Source: an uncultured Collinsella sp. (GTDB taxonomy: Bacteria > Actinomycetota > Coriobacteriia > Coriobacteriales > Coriobacteriaceae). From it: DNA of 64,000 bases. The translations under genes were made by a program, and so were the position numbers. Shown here one piece after another: positions 11,401 through 18,615 of this stretch; position 1 is the stretch's first letter; each line of letters opens with the position of its first letter. The notes beneath the pieces are model-generated. The model did not search any database, had not been told where the DNA came from, and worked only from the letters and a program-made list of their open reading frames with translations. The stretch spans positions 1 through 64,000 of the forward strand of contig CAAEOL010000042.1 in the NCBI GenBank assembly GCA_900757595.1. The letters are read 5' to 3'.

Positions 11401-11877
11401 GCCCGCGGCGCGCTCGAGAAGACCCCGGTGGTCCCGGTCGAGAATCCGACTAAGAAGCAGCTCAAGGCCCTGGTCAAGCAGGCGAAGGAGACTGACACCA
11501 GGGGCAAGACGGACGAGTCTGTCAAGGCCCTGACGGATGCCATTACCTACGCCGAGGACATCTTGGGTGATGAGAATGCTTCCGACACCCAGCTCCAGGC
11601 GGCCTATGACCAGCTCAAGCTGGCCATTGAGAGCCTCAGGGATGCCGACTCCGGCAACCAGGGCGGCTCGGGCAACCAGGGTTCCGGCAATGGCTCGAAC
11701 GGCGGCAACCAGGCGGGCAAGCCCGCAGGCGACAAGGCCCAGGGCAGCAAGAAGAACGGTTCGGCGATCCCCAATACCGGCGACCAGACGGCGGCGACCG
11801 TCGTGACCGTCGGTGGTCTCGGCGCCATCATCGCCGCGATCGGCGCTTTCTTCCATCGTCGCAGCAAGGCCAAGTAG
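5464..11877 (+). CDS. sortase-anchored multidomain GH31 glycoside hydrolase, candidate alpha-N-acetylgalactosaminidase
   Basis: A 2137-aa secreted wall enzyme with GTG start and a good ribosome site. Order by approximate residue: signal peptide 1-37; GH31 N-domain; GH31 barrel with likely nucleophile Asp480 (LKTDVAWVG) and acid/base region at Asp561/Asp563 (GSDMDG); C-terminal beta domains; Fn3 966-1047; CBM32/F5-8C 1051-1193; dockerin-like loop 1198-1262 (DLNDNGVYDVYDY); cohesin-like 1270-1399; second F5/8-like 1413-1579; Big-like 1582-1673; FIVAR 1676-1745; CBM32 1753-1909; two FIVARs 1915-2061; Gly/Asn linker; IPNTG 2102-2106; TM and RRSKAK tail. The KTDVAWVG...FGLNG pattern and the Fn3+CBM32 order recall the GH31 subfamily described as alpha-GalNAc hydrolases acting on mucin O-glycans. 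That substrate is from memory and not proven. The class B sortase at 12595 could anchor it. Confidence 0.85.
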   Translation: MRRNSIFTKRWVKGSAVLVATAATLVFANPQQAIATPLKGVDSATVSQSASNVVDIDFADGIKGRITFLENGIFRYNVDPKGEFSDYATPRSKSHTAKIQAQPDTSDTYSKPSATVADKGDTIEITGGKATVILDKATGKMSIKSGDRVVVSESASLDLDKKGTVQTLAKEKSENFFGGGTQNGRFLHTNQTIAISNTNNWTDGGVASPNPFYWTSDGYGVLRNTFAEGSYDFGSTDSSTVTTLHSENEFDAYYFVATNEGASNVATEMLQDYYKVTGNPVLLPEYGFYLGHLNAYNRDGWSTTSGQKKWETKGSKSSSEKGDVKYESGMSTGYKLDGTLAAETLNGEGPSVDTENMKATDFDRQFSARQVIDDYEDNDMPLGWFLPNDGYGAGYGQNGYYKTGGVNSDGTSSADRLNAVRANVDNLKKFTEYANSKGVSTGLWTQSNLEPDSNSETPWHLLRDFDAEVKTGGISTLKTDVAWVGSGYSFGLNGIKTAYDTVTTGANKRPNIITLDGWAGTQRFGGIWTGDQYGGNWEYIRFHIPTYIGQSLSGNPNIGSDMDGIFGGDPIISARDYQWKTFTPSMLDMDGWGTYRKSPMTHGDPYTGISRFYLKLKAQLMPYIYTSAASAANIDTGNGDAGLPMIRAMLLSDNSEYAASTSTQYQYMFGENFLVAPVYQDTQADENGNDIRNGIYLPNYGTDENPTIWIDYFSGKQYRGGQVLNNYEAPLWKLPLFVKANAIVPMYAENNNPEAVSDTNTKGTDRSQRIVEFFATEGDGTFTQYEDDGSSIENNTTEDDSYGTIDNISYGEHVSTVYSSKAAGGTATFTAEASKGGYNGYDSNRTTTFVANVSAKPTSVVAKNGGSALNVVEVDSQETFDAATPEAGQAVYFYSETPNLNHYGSDADGTEAEQGESFNNTKITTNPKVYVKFAKTDVAAAAQTLELGGFVNADATLTADRLNENLSAPTNLAAPEDVTTPTSIKLTWGKVDGATSYDLKVDGTVFAVGDAAEFTHTDLAYNSKHTYQIRSRNAEGYSAWSDVLEANSALDPWRNVPDAEEITWEGSLYGSHKAELAFDHEFQSGDGGFHSGGNDLGKALTVDYGRAYKLDKLEYYPRDDAGNGTVTKMRVETSLDGVHWTSQEVDWARSADCKTVAFDGTVAARYVRMTPLASVGNFFSASEIAIYKTDGTDGFAVGSNLNKATISDGDYSNMKNYLGLENREPDTPTFGSQIRDHFADLNDNGVYDVYDYSFTMAGLDGGTKQKGRVAGSLAVIPSKTEVEAGDEITVDVYAADAKNVNALGALVNFKSDQFEFVSESIAQDGSTAGMENLSREKVQFADRTQTINLAFANRGDGKLYNGTGAVASFKLKAKTAGKVELPSTSWLIGPACDALEFASDGTVTMPDVPQPTVAEYAQDAFNITMTNDELTTDDGTNVEKLIQQKSYNALFDNNEGDNGFEFLWNWSGNWDSEGKLPSYVKLPTTMTFAFKTPSKLDSVEVVNRNGGNGTVQKIKAVVTFEDGSIQEFAGGEYDSFLARYAFDLSAENKGKKATKVEVTPLEASGDQMLTLREVNFNYTQGVEAIEGVELGKNQTEFFEGDITPVDAKATPESAGYPYVTVESSDPSVVSVSAVQAGDSVSYYLRANKAGKAKITVASVLDPSKTASYEVEVKAGVDTSALVAALSKAAGYSESVYTKDSYAALTTAVEAARKLLDSGQGSYSKKDVADATAKIEKAIDGLKMRPVDEKILINTPENRKNVKVADFSSEADYEGSNAVNALDGDERTLWHSDWAHGTGMPQYLSVDLGRDYDLTDVTFLPRQDGGTNGDIFEAEILVSDTADGYEMGTAASMGTFAFDNDGRVLTDRGDWKQMSFGAARGRYVTVKVIHAGGGDADAYCSMAELKFYGTAVPDPVAKDDLATAIEKVDAEVAAGDLKAGDYTEASWTALENALASARAILSDEDATQDEVDQALRALESARGALEKTPVVPVENPTKKQLKALVKQAKETDTRGKTDESVKALTDAITYAEDILGDENASDTQLQAAYDQLKLAIESLRDADSGNQGGSGNQGSGNGSNGGNQAGKPAGDKAQGSKKNGSAIPNTGDQTAATVVTVGGLGAIIAAIGAFFHRRSKAK

Positions 11878-11900
11878 CCCCAGCAACAGCTAACCAAGCG

Positions 11901-11938
11901 TGCCCGCCGTCCCACCCAAGGACGGTGGGCATGCTTTT
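11901..11938 (+). terminator. Rho-independent terminator after the GH31 gene
   Basis: Stem GCCCGCCGTCC / GGACGGTGGGC (one G-T wobble) with a short loop, followed by ATGCTTTTTG. It lies 24 bp after the stop codon. Confidence 0.8.
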
Positions 11939-12094
11939 TGAATGTAGGCGGAAAGCTCCGACCCTTCGGCCTTAATCTCGCAAAGCATTCCGTCTCTCAC
12001 CGAACACATCGGCATCGGTGGCTATACTTGAATTATTTGCAGTTAAGGGTCGCGGATTCGCTGCGTCACCGCTCTCAACAGGAGGTCTATGTTT

Positions 12095-12559
12095 ATGGCA
12101 GATCAGAAGCCGGTTGTCGGGATCATCATGGGTTCCAAGTCCGATCTGGGCGTTATGGAAGGCTGCACCGCCGAGCTCGAGGCACTGGGTGTGCCCTATG
12201 AGCTCGTCATTGCGAGCGCGCACCGCACGCCGGCGAAGGTCCACGACTGGGCTTCGACTGCCGCCGATCGCGGTATCAAAGTGATTATCGCCGCCGCCGG
12301 CAAGGCCGCTCACTTGGGTGGTGTCGTGGCTGCCTTTACGCCGCTGCCGGTTATCGGCGTGCCTATGAAGACGAGTGACCTGGGCGGTATGGATTCGCTG
12401 CTGTCGATGGTGCAGATGCCTTCGGGCGTGCCCGTGGCCTGCGTTGCCATCAACGGTGCCAAGAACGCCGCCATCTATGCCACACAGATTCTGGGTGCTT
12501 GCGACCCCGAGTACCGCAAGGTTATCGAGAAGATGAAGCAGGAGATGGCTGACGCCTAA
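12095..12559 (+). CDS. purE: N5-carboxyaminoimidazole ribonucleotide mutase
   Basis: A 154-aa class I PurE, converting N5-CAIR to CAIR in de novo purine synthesis. Visible signatures are GIIMGSKSDL, the SAHRTP loop, AAAGKAAHLGGVVAAFTPLPVIGVP and MPSGVPVACVAINGAKNAA. The ATG at 12095 is 9 nt from AGGAGG; the in-frame ATG at 12089 is only 3 nt away and less likely. A TATACT -10-like hexamer lies at 12023-12028. No purK is adjacent; purF-purM-purN lie 3 kb downstream. Confidence 0.95.
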   Translation: MADQKPVVGIIMGSKSDLGVMEGCTAELEALGVPYELVIASAHRTPAKVHDWASTAADRGIKVIIAAAGKAAHLGGVVAAFTPLPVIGVPMKTSDLGGMDSLLSMVQMPSGVPVACVAINGAKNAAIYATQILGACDPEYRKVIEKMKQEMADA

Positions 12560-12594
12560 GCGTTCCGCCGTTTCACCGCAGTATAAGGAGAGCC

Positions 12595-13593
12595 ATGTCC
12601 GATTATCAGGGAAAACGATTCAAGGCTTCTCAGATTCCCGATCCGTCGAAGCCGGGTGCTGCCCGTGCGGCACAGCAGGGTCGGACATCCTCTCCTCAGC
12701 AGCCGCGCGCGCCGCGCCCCGTGACACCGGCGACGCATCGTCGACAGGACGCGCCGGCCGCATATCGTCCTTCGTCTTATAGCTCCGCTAAGAAGCCGCC
12801 CCGGTCTTCATCGCATGCCGCGCCGTCGGATCGCACCGAGCCGCCGCGCAAAAAGCGCCACTCCATTATTCCCATTCTGCTCATCATCATCGGTATCGGT
12901 CTGATTGTCGCCGCCGCCGCTATTTTTATTAATGCCCAGATTGGCTATAAGCAGGCGAGCGATTCGTATCAGAAAATCGAGAAGCAATATGTAAGCGATA
13001 AGGACGCCAGCGGCGTGCCGATTATCGACTTTGATGCGCTTGCTCAGACGAACCCCGAGATTGTGGGTTGGATTTACGTGCCGGGAACCAACATCAACTA
13101 TCCCGTGGTGCAGACCAACAACAACTCCAAATACCTCAACACGCTGTTCGACGGAACGGCTAACGCGTCCGGTGCTATTTTCCTGGATAGCGATGACACC
13201 GCGCCGGGAATGGTCGACCAGCAGACCACGATCTACGGCCACCATATGAACGATGGGTCGATGTTCAACGTGATTTCGGACACCACTGATCAGGCGACGT
13301 TCGATAGCATCGAGTTTGTGTATTACATCACACGGGATGCTACGTATAAGCTGCGACCACTGGCGACCAAAGTTGTCGAGGACACGTATGCCAAGGCGCG
13401 CACGCCCAATTTTGAGGGCGATGACGGGCTCAAGAACTACCTGTCCGAGATGCTCGACGGTGCCTCTGCCGTGGCGAGTGATGCCACCGATCGTGCCGCT
13501 TCGGCAACCAAGGTTGTAACGCTCGTGACCTGTCGTTCGCTGTCGCTGAGCAACACACGCGCCGTCATGGTGCTCACGCCGGTCGAGGAATAA
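12595..13593 (+). CDS. class B sortase
   Basis: A 332-aa membrane-anchored transpeptidase. The N-terminal 80 residues are a Pro/Arg/Ser-rich cytoplasmic extension, followed by one membrane span (SIIPILLIIIGIGLIVAAAAIF, about 92-113). The catalytic domain shows NPEIVGWIYVPGTNINYPVVQ, the catalytic His in TTIYGHHMNDGSMF and the catalytic Cys in VTLVTCRS, followed by the expected Arg in SNTRAVMVL. These fit the class B layout. It probably attaches LPXTG-type proteins such as the IPNTG-bearing GH31 enzyme just upstream (inference from proximity). It starts 35 bp after purE, with AAGGAG upstream. Confidence 0.92.
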   Translation: MSDYQGKRFKASQIPDPSKPGAARAAQQGRTSSPQQPRAPRPVTPATHRRQDAPAAYRPSSYSSAKKPPRSSSHAAPSDRTEPPRKKRHSIIPILLIIIGIGLIVAAAAIFINAQIGYKQASDSYQKIEKQYVSDKDASGVPIIDFDALAQTNPEIVGWIYVPGTNINYPVVQTNNNSKYLNTLFDGTANASGAIFLDSDDTAPGMVDQQTTIYGHHMNDGSMFNVISDTTDQATFDSIEFVYYITRDATYKLRPLATKVVEDTYAKARTPNFEGDDGLKNYLSEMLDGASAVASDATDRAASATKVVTLVTCRSLSLSNTRAVMVLTPVEE

Positions 13594-13660
13594 GTTGTTC
13601 GAGAGTAGCTAAAAAGGCCCCGTCCCAAATTGGCTACTCGACGACGGTAAGGGAGAAATG

Positions 13661-14077
13661 ATGCTCGAGAGTGGCAAATTGATGCCTTCGATTGATGCTT
13701 GGCTGCGCGAGGCCAAGGCCGATGCTTCGGCGGCAGGCTGTGGGATGTATCTGACGCATAACGGTGTGGTGCGCGCGACGCCCAAGGCTGAGGTGCGCGG
13801 AGTCGAGACCGATGGCGTGGCGCCAGGCCACAGGGTGGGCGGCATGGTCTTTGACTACGACGCCGAAAAGGTACGGTCTGCTATCGAGGCTACGCGCGCG
13901 ATGCCGGGTATCGGCTATGTGCGCGTGTGGCTGGCAAGCGGCGAGCTTGCCGTAGGTGACGACATCATGCTCGTGCTTATCGGCGGGGACATTCGCCCGC
14001 ACGTGGTCGATGCGCTGCAGGCGCTCGTTGGCACCATCAAGAACGAATGCGTGAGTGAGGTCGAGCGCGAGGCATAG
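13661..14077 (+). CDS. MoaE-like protein (molybdopterin synthase large subunit fold)
   Basis: A 138-aa protein resembling MoaE in its second half: IGYVRVWLASGELAVGDDIMLVLIGGDIRPHVVDALQALVGTIKNE matches the MoaE stretch around GELWPGDEIV and the following helix. One of the lysines expected near the C-terminus of catalytic MoaE is not evident (the tail reads NECVSEVEREA), and no other moa gene is in the window. It may be a divergent or non-catalytic member. The ATG at 13661 is preferred to 13658 on ribosome-site spacing. Confidence 0.7.
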   Translation: MLESGKLMPSIDAWLREAKADASAAGCGMYLTHNGVVRATPKAEVRGVETDGVAPGHRVGGMVFDYDAEKVRSAIEATRAMPGIGYVRVWLASGELAVGDDIMLVLIGGDIRPHVVDALQALVGTIKNECVSEVEREA

Positions 14078-14106
14078 AGGATTGCGTCGATAGAAGGATC
14101 GTTTAT

Positions 14107-14146
14107 AAAAATGCCCACCGGTACGTGTGATACCGGCGGGCATTTT
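14107..14146. terminator. bidirectional terminator between convergent genes
   Basis: Stem AAAATGCCCACCGGTA / TACCGGCGGGCATTTT with one mismatch and a 7-nt loop, A-rich on the left and T-rich on the right, between the MoaE-like gene (+) and the membrane protein gene (-). Confidence 0.85.
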
Positions 14147-14167
14147 GCGTTTTGGGCGCGGTGAGCG

Positions 14168-15397
14168 CTATACGCGCGTCGCATCCTTGGGGCTCATGGT
14201 CATGCTCTGGAAGCGGTTTTCCATGTACTCGTTATCGAAGTGCTCTCCGTAGAACTGTGCGACGGGAATGTCTGGCTCCGTGCCGTTAACGCGCTGGTAC
14301 CAGTAGTCGAGCGACTGCAGCGTCATGACGCCGTCGACCAGCATGATAACGGTAAAGATGACGGTGGCCGAGTAGCGGCTCTTCCAGGGGATCTTGTTGA
14401 TAAGCTTAAGCAGCCTCGGCAGCAGCAGCTTGATCCAGATGAGGCCGCCCAGGCCCCACAGGCAGGCGAAGCCCGTGCAGGTGCGTCCGCCCGTGAGGAC
14501 CACGAGCGGATCGGGCAAACCGAACAGCGTTATGTGCGAGTAGCTCCACGAGACCACGCCAAACGCGGTCTGCATAAACCAGCCCACGAACACCTCAAAG
14601 CTGGCGCCGAGCAGGGCGCTCACCAGGAAAATGATGATGGGGTTCTTTTTGTAGAAGCGGTTAAGCACCATGGTCATGAGCACGGCGCCAAATCCGTAGA
14701 TGGGGCTGAAGGGGCCAAACAGCATGCCGGCGCGGTTCTGATAGACGCCCGGGTCGTCGACCGTCATGTGCCAGATGTCCTCGGCGATCAGGCCGAGTAT
14801 GCAGCAGACAAAGAACACCCAGAACAGGTTGAAGTAGTTGAGCTTGATGTAGCCCTCGCCGGTTTCATCGCGGCCGAGCATGCCCTCGGCGGCGGCGTCG
14901 CGGTCGAGCATCTCCTGCAGGCGGCGCTGCAGTTCGCGCTCCTGACGCAGCGTGGGGTCGACGGTTGCCGAAAGTGCAACAAGGATGTCGAGCTGGATCG
15001 CGGGACGCAGCAGGAAGGGCCCGATGCCCTGGAGCATCACGTCGACCAAAAGCTCGACGACGGTGAATGCAATAAGGATGTAGGACAGGCGGGCGGCGTT
15101 GCGGCGCTGGTTTTTGATAAGGTCCAGGCCAAAGATGATTAGGATGACGGCACTTGCCGCAGAGAGCATGATGCCGGCGACGATAAGGCCGACTGCGACG
15201 AGCGTGTTGTCGCCGAGCTTTTCGGTGGCGTTGCCGTTAACAAGTGCCGTGATGACCTGCCACATAAAGGCAGCGACCGACGGGAGCGTGCCCACGCCGG
15301 AAAGGATGCACAGGACGGCGTACACCTTAATGATGAGGGGAATCTTCTTGACCTCTGTGGCGCTGGGGACGCTGGGGTCGAGTTCGTTTCGATCCAT
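14168..15397 (-). CDS. CmpB-type putative ABC transporter permease family membrane protein
   Basis: A 409-aa polytopic membrane protein. The first 150 residues hold about four hydrophobic segments. A charged stretch (about 150-180: RQERELQRRLQEMLDRDAAA) precedes a C-terminal domain with LNYFNLFWVFFVCCILGLIAEDIW, GMLFGPFSPIYGFGAVLMT and SALLGASFEVFVGWFMQ, the pattern of the family annotated as CmpB / putative ABC transporter type IV. Real function is unclear and no ATPase partner is adjacent. AGAAAGG lies upstream of the start. Confidence 0.75.
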   Translation of the reverse strand: MDRNELDPSVPSATEVKKIPLIIKVYAVLCILSGVGTLPSVAAFMWQVITALVNGNATEKLGDNTLVAVGLIVAGIMLSAASAVILIIFGLDLIKNQRRNAARLSYILIAFTVVELLVDVMLQGIGPFLLRPAIQLDILVALSATVDPTLRQERELQRRLQEMLDRDAAAEGMLGRDETGEGYIKLNYFNLFWVFFVCCILGLIAEDIWHMTVDDPGVYQNRAGMLFGPFSPIYGFGAVLMTMVLNRFYKKNPIIIFLVSALLGASFEVFVGWFMQTAFGVVSWSYSHITLFGLPDPLVVLTGGRTCTGFACLWGLGGLIWIKLLLPRLLKLINKIPWKSRYSATVIFTVIMLVDGVMTLQSLDYWYQRVNGTEPDIPVAQFYGEHFDNEYMENRFQSMTMSPKDATRV

Positions 15398-15636
15398 ACA
15401 GAACCTTTCTCGCTTTGTTGTAGGTTATAAGGATACGCCGCCGACCTGCCAAAAGACAGGACGAACGTCCCAATTGCAACTTTGTAATCCCCAACGGTGG
15501 ACGCGGCGGCCATCTGGGGGGCGCGGGCGCTTGCACTGGACAGACCGATAAAATGTTTGGCAACAAAACTGATTATTAGCTCGGTGGGCTTTTAAAAAGC
15601 GCTGTTCATGCGCGGGAGTGCTTGTCTTGCCGTGCG

Positions 15637-15642
15637 TATAAT
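15637..15642 (+). promoter_or_regulatory. putative -10 box for purF
   Basis: A perfect TATAAT lies 41 bp before the purF ATG. No convincing -35 hexamer is correctly spaced, so it may depend on an activator. I saw no recognisable purine riboswitch in the 286-bp spacer. Confidence 0.45.
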
Positions 15643-15683
15643 AGGGCAGGTAACGCCAAATAACGAGGCTCTGAGGGGATGCC

Positions 15684-17354
15684 ATGTCTCAAGAAACCAT
15701 CCGCGCGGCCGAGCGTGCCGCGGGACAGGTGAACACCATGTCGACGTATGATCCGGACTCCGACCAGCTGCATGAGGAATGTGGCATTTTCGGCGTATGG
15801 GCGCCCGATCGCGACGTGGCTCGACTGACGTACTTTGGCCTGCGTGCGCTGCAGCACCGTGGCCAGGAATCGGCTGGAATCGCCGTGGGTGACGGCGGCA
15901 CGGTTATGGTCCGCAAAGATCTGGGCCTGCTCGACCGCGTGTTCTCCAACGCCGACCTGTCGACGCTCTCCGGCCAGCTGGCCGTGGGTCATGTGCGCTA
16001 CGGCACTGCCGGCGCCAAGAGCTGGGAAGCCTCTCAGCCGCACCTCTCTACCATCAATAGCGTCATTATCGCGCTCGCGCACAACGGCACCCTCGTCAAC
16101 ACCGACGAGCTGCGCCGTCAGCTGATCGAGCTGGGCGTGCCGTTCCTCTCCAATTCGGATTCCGAGGTCGCGACCAAGCTTATCGGCTACTTTACCCAGC
16201 GTACGGGCCACCTGCGCGAGGGTATTCGCAAGACCATGGAGCTCGTGCGCGGCGGCTACGCCATGACGCTCATCAACGAGCAGGCGCTCTACGCATTCCG
16301 CGATCCACACGGCATTCGCCCGCTCGTGCTGGGCAAGCTGGTGGACGAGGGTCTGGACCAGGCCGATGCCGCAGCCGTTTCGCAGCTGCCGTCGCAGGAC
16401 GGCGCCGCGACGGTCGACTCCGCCGTCCGTGTCACGCGCGCCGGCGGCTGGGTCGTTGCTTCCGAGACCTGCGCACTCGACATCGTGGGTGCCGAGTACG
16501 TCCGTGACGTCCGTCCCGGCGAGATCTTGCGCATCAGCGCCGAGGGCCTGGTATCCGAGCAGGGCGTGCCTGCAGCCGAAGAGCCCGCCAACTGCATCTT
16601 TGAGCAGGTCTACTTTGCCCGCCCCGACTCCATCATGAACGGCAAGAGCGTCTATGCCTGCCGTTACGACATGGGTCGTCAGCTGGCACATGAGGAGCCT
16701 GTCGAGGCCGACCTGGTCATCGGCGTGCCCGACTCCGGCCTGCCGCCTGCGGAGGGGTATTCGCACGAGAGCGGTATTCCCTTTGGCGAGGGCCTTATCA
16801 AGAACCGCTACGTGGGCCGTACGTTTATCGAGCCTACGCAGGAGTTGCGCGCCATGGGCGTGCGTATGAAACTCAACCCGCTGCGCGACAACATCGAGGG
16901 CAAGCGCCTGGTCGTCATCGACGACTCCATCGTGCGCGGCACCACCATGGTGCAGCTCGTCAAGATGCTGCGCAACGCCGGCGCCAAGGAGATTCATATC
17001 CGCATCAACTCGCCCGAGGTCATCTGGCCGTGCTTCTACGGTATCGATACCGACGTGCAGTCGCAGCTTATCAGCGCCAACAAGACGGTCGACGAGATTT
17101 GCGAGTATATCGGCGCCGATTCGCTGGCCTTCCTTTCGGTCGAGGGCCTGCTTAAGGTCATGCCCAAGGGCGGTTACTGCGATGCGTGCTTTACCGGCCG
17201 CTACCCCGTGGCGATTCCCGAGAGCTTTGGCCGCGACAAGTTTATGGAGGGCTTTAAGCCCCGCAACCTGGACAAGCCGCTGCACTTTGACGACGACGCC
17301 GTGATCGAGAAATACGACGACCGCAGCTGGGAAGAGGAGCACGGCGAGGCATAA
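15684..17354 (+). CDS. purF: amidophosphoribosyltransferase
   Basis: A 556-aa enzyme of the first committed step of purine synthesis (PRPP + glutamine to phosphoribosylamine). The N-terminal glutaminase starts at Cys33 (HEECGIFGVW) after a propeptide that must be removed. GLRALQHRGQESAG follows. The PRPP-binding motif VVIDDSIVRGTT is near residue 410. The C-terminal YCDACFTGRYPV fits the Fe-S-containing Bacillus-type subclass. GAGGGGATGCC precedes the ATG. purM and purN follow on the same strand. Confidence 0.97.
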   Translation: MSQETIRAAERAAGQVNTMSTYDPDSDQLHEECGIFGVWAPDRDVARLTYFGLRALQHRGQESAGIAVGDGGTVMVRKDLGLLDRVFSNADLSTLSGQLAVGHVRYGTAGAKSWEASQPHLSTINSVIIALAHNGTLVNTDELRRQLIELGVPFLSNSDSEVATKLIGYFTQRTGHLREGIRKTMELVRGGYAMTLINEQALYAFRDPHGIRPLVLGKLVDEGLDQADAAAVSQLPSQDGAATVDSAVRVTRAGGWVVASETCALDIVGAEYVRDVRPGEILRISAEGLVSEQGVPAAEEPANCIFEQVYFARPDSIMNGKSVYACRYDMGRQLAHEEPVEADLVIGVPDSGLPPAEGYSHESGIPFGEGLIKNRYVGRTFIEPTQELRAMGVRMKLNPLRDNIEGKRLVVIDDSIVRGTTMVQLVKMLRNAGAKEIHIRINSPEVIWPCFYGIDTDVQSQLISANKTVDEICEYIGADSLAFLSVEGLLKVMPKGGYCDACFTGRYPVAIPESFGRDKFMEGFKPRNLDKPLHFDDDAVIEKYDDRSWEEEHGEA

Positions 17355-17394
17355 AACCTGCCATATGGGGACAGGTTTATTTTGGTAGGTTTTA
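17352..17394. repeat. inverted repeat after purF (AAACCTGCCA...TGGTAGGTTT family)
   Basis: Arms TAAAACCTGCCA (17352-17363) and TGGTAGGTTTTA (17383-17394) pair with one mismatch around ATATGGGGACAGGTTTATT. The left arm begins in the purF stop region. The same words recur at 28921-29124, so it belongs to one dispersed family. Confidence 0.75.
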
Positions 17395-17511
17395 CCTGCT
17401 GTTTTGTTGATATGACGGCGCGTGCTGTTATGGCGCGCGCCGAAATGAACGCAACTATGAGCACCGTTTGGCGCCCGTGCGGCGCCACGGTAGTGGGAGA
17501 GGAAGGCTCAG

Positions 17512-18615
17512 ATGGGCGACAGCAAGCATGTGACGTACGAGGACGCCGGCGTCGATACCGCCGAGGGCGGCCGCGCCGTCGACGCGATTAAGCAGATGGT
17601 CAAGGACACTAACCGTTCCGAGGTTATCGGTGGCATCGGCGGCTTTGGCGGCCTGTTCTCGGCCGCCGCGCTCAAGGATATGGAAGACCCGATCCTGATT
17701 AGCGGTACCGACGGCGTGGGCACCAAGCTCGTGCTCGCCCAGATCATGGACCGTCACGAGACGGTTGGCCAGGACCTGGTCGCTATGTGCGTCAACGATA
17801 TTCTGGCTTCGGGCGCCGAGCCGCTGTTCTTCCTGGACTACGTTGCCATCGGTCACATCGAGGCCGAGCACATGGCAAAGATCATCAAGGGTGTGGCCGA
17901 CGGCTGCAAGCTCGCGGGCTGCGCGCTCGTGGGCGGTGAGATGGCCGAGCACCCGGGCGTCATGGCCCCCGCTGATTACGACCTCGCCGGCTTTACCGTG
18001 GGCGTCGTCGACCGTCCCAAGATGCTCGATCCCGCAAACGTCCGCCCGGGCGATGTGATCCTGGGCCTGCCTTCCACCGGCGTGCACTCCAACGGCTACT
18101 CGCTCGTGCGCAAGGTCATTGGCGTCGACGGCATCAAGCCGGGCACGCCCGAGGCCGCCGCTAAGGCCGAGGAGCTGAGCCGTCCGCTCGAGGAGCTCGG
18201 CGGTGCATCGCTGGCAGACGCTCTGTTGGCCCCCACGCGCATCTACGTCAAGCCGGTTCTTGAGCTGCTCCGCGGCGGCGCTCCGGTGCACGCCATCGCC
18301 CACATCACTGGCGGCGGTATTACCGAGAACCTCAACCGCGCACTCGCCGACGACGTCGACGCCGTGGTCACTCGCAACGGCGCCGAGATGGGCTGGGATG
18401 TTCCTCCCGTCATCACCTACGTGTCGCGCCAGGCCGAGCTCGCGCCCAACGAGGCATGCAAGACCTTCAACATGGGAGTCGGCCTGTGCCTGATCGTCGC
18501 CCCCGAGGACGAGGCCGCGGTTACCGAGGCCCTGGTCGGGCTGGGCGAGAAGCCGTTCCGTGTGGGCGAGTGCGTCGAGGGTTCCGGTAAGGTCGTGTAC
18601 TCCGATGAGCGCTAA
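17512..18615 (+). CDS. purM: phosphoribosylformylglycinamidine cyclo-ligase (AIR synthetase)
   Basis: A 367-aa ATP-dependent enzyme making AIR from FGAM. Seen: YEDAGVDTAEGGRAVDAIK, IGGFGGLFSAA, ISGTDGVGTKL, VAMCVNDILASGAEPLFFLDY, and HITGGGITENLNRAL near the C-terminal domain. Length is slightly above the usual 340-350 aa. The gene overlaps purN by 11 bp, indicating co-translation. Confidence 0.96.
   Translation: MGDSKHVTYEDAGVDTAEGGRAVDAIKQMVKDTNRSEVIGGIGGFGGLFSAAALKDMEDPILISGTDGVGTKLVLAQIMDRHETVGQDLVAMCVNDILASGAEPLFFLDYVAIGHIEAEHMAKIIKGVADGCKLAGCALVGGEMAEHPGVMAPADYDLAGFTVGVVDRPKMLDPANVRPGDVILGLPSTGVHSNGYSLVRKVIGVDGIKPGTPEAAAKAEELSRPLEELGGASLADALLAPTRIYVKPVLELLRGGAPVHAIAHITGGGITENLNRALADDVDAVVTRNGAEMGWDVPPVITYVSRQAELAPNEACKTFNMGVGLCLIVAPEDEAAVTEALVGLGEKPFRVGECVEGSGKVVYSDER

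Noticed and set aside
10231..11886. 551-codon open frame on the minus strand
   Set aside because: Antisense to the FIVAR/CBM32 end of the GH31 gene, with no recognisable domain.
13598..13640. CGAGAGTAGC...GCTACTCG inverted repeat between the sortase and MoaE-like genes
   Set aside because: Short arms with a mismatch and a long loop; too weak to list as a separate repeat.
15398..15683. purine riboswitch before purF
   Set aside because: I could not find the conserved three-way-junction core; only a -10 box is clear.
15606..17342. 578-codon open frame on the minus strand
   Set aside because: Antisense to purF; low-complexity Val/Gly/Ala/His protein without motifs.
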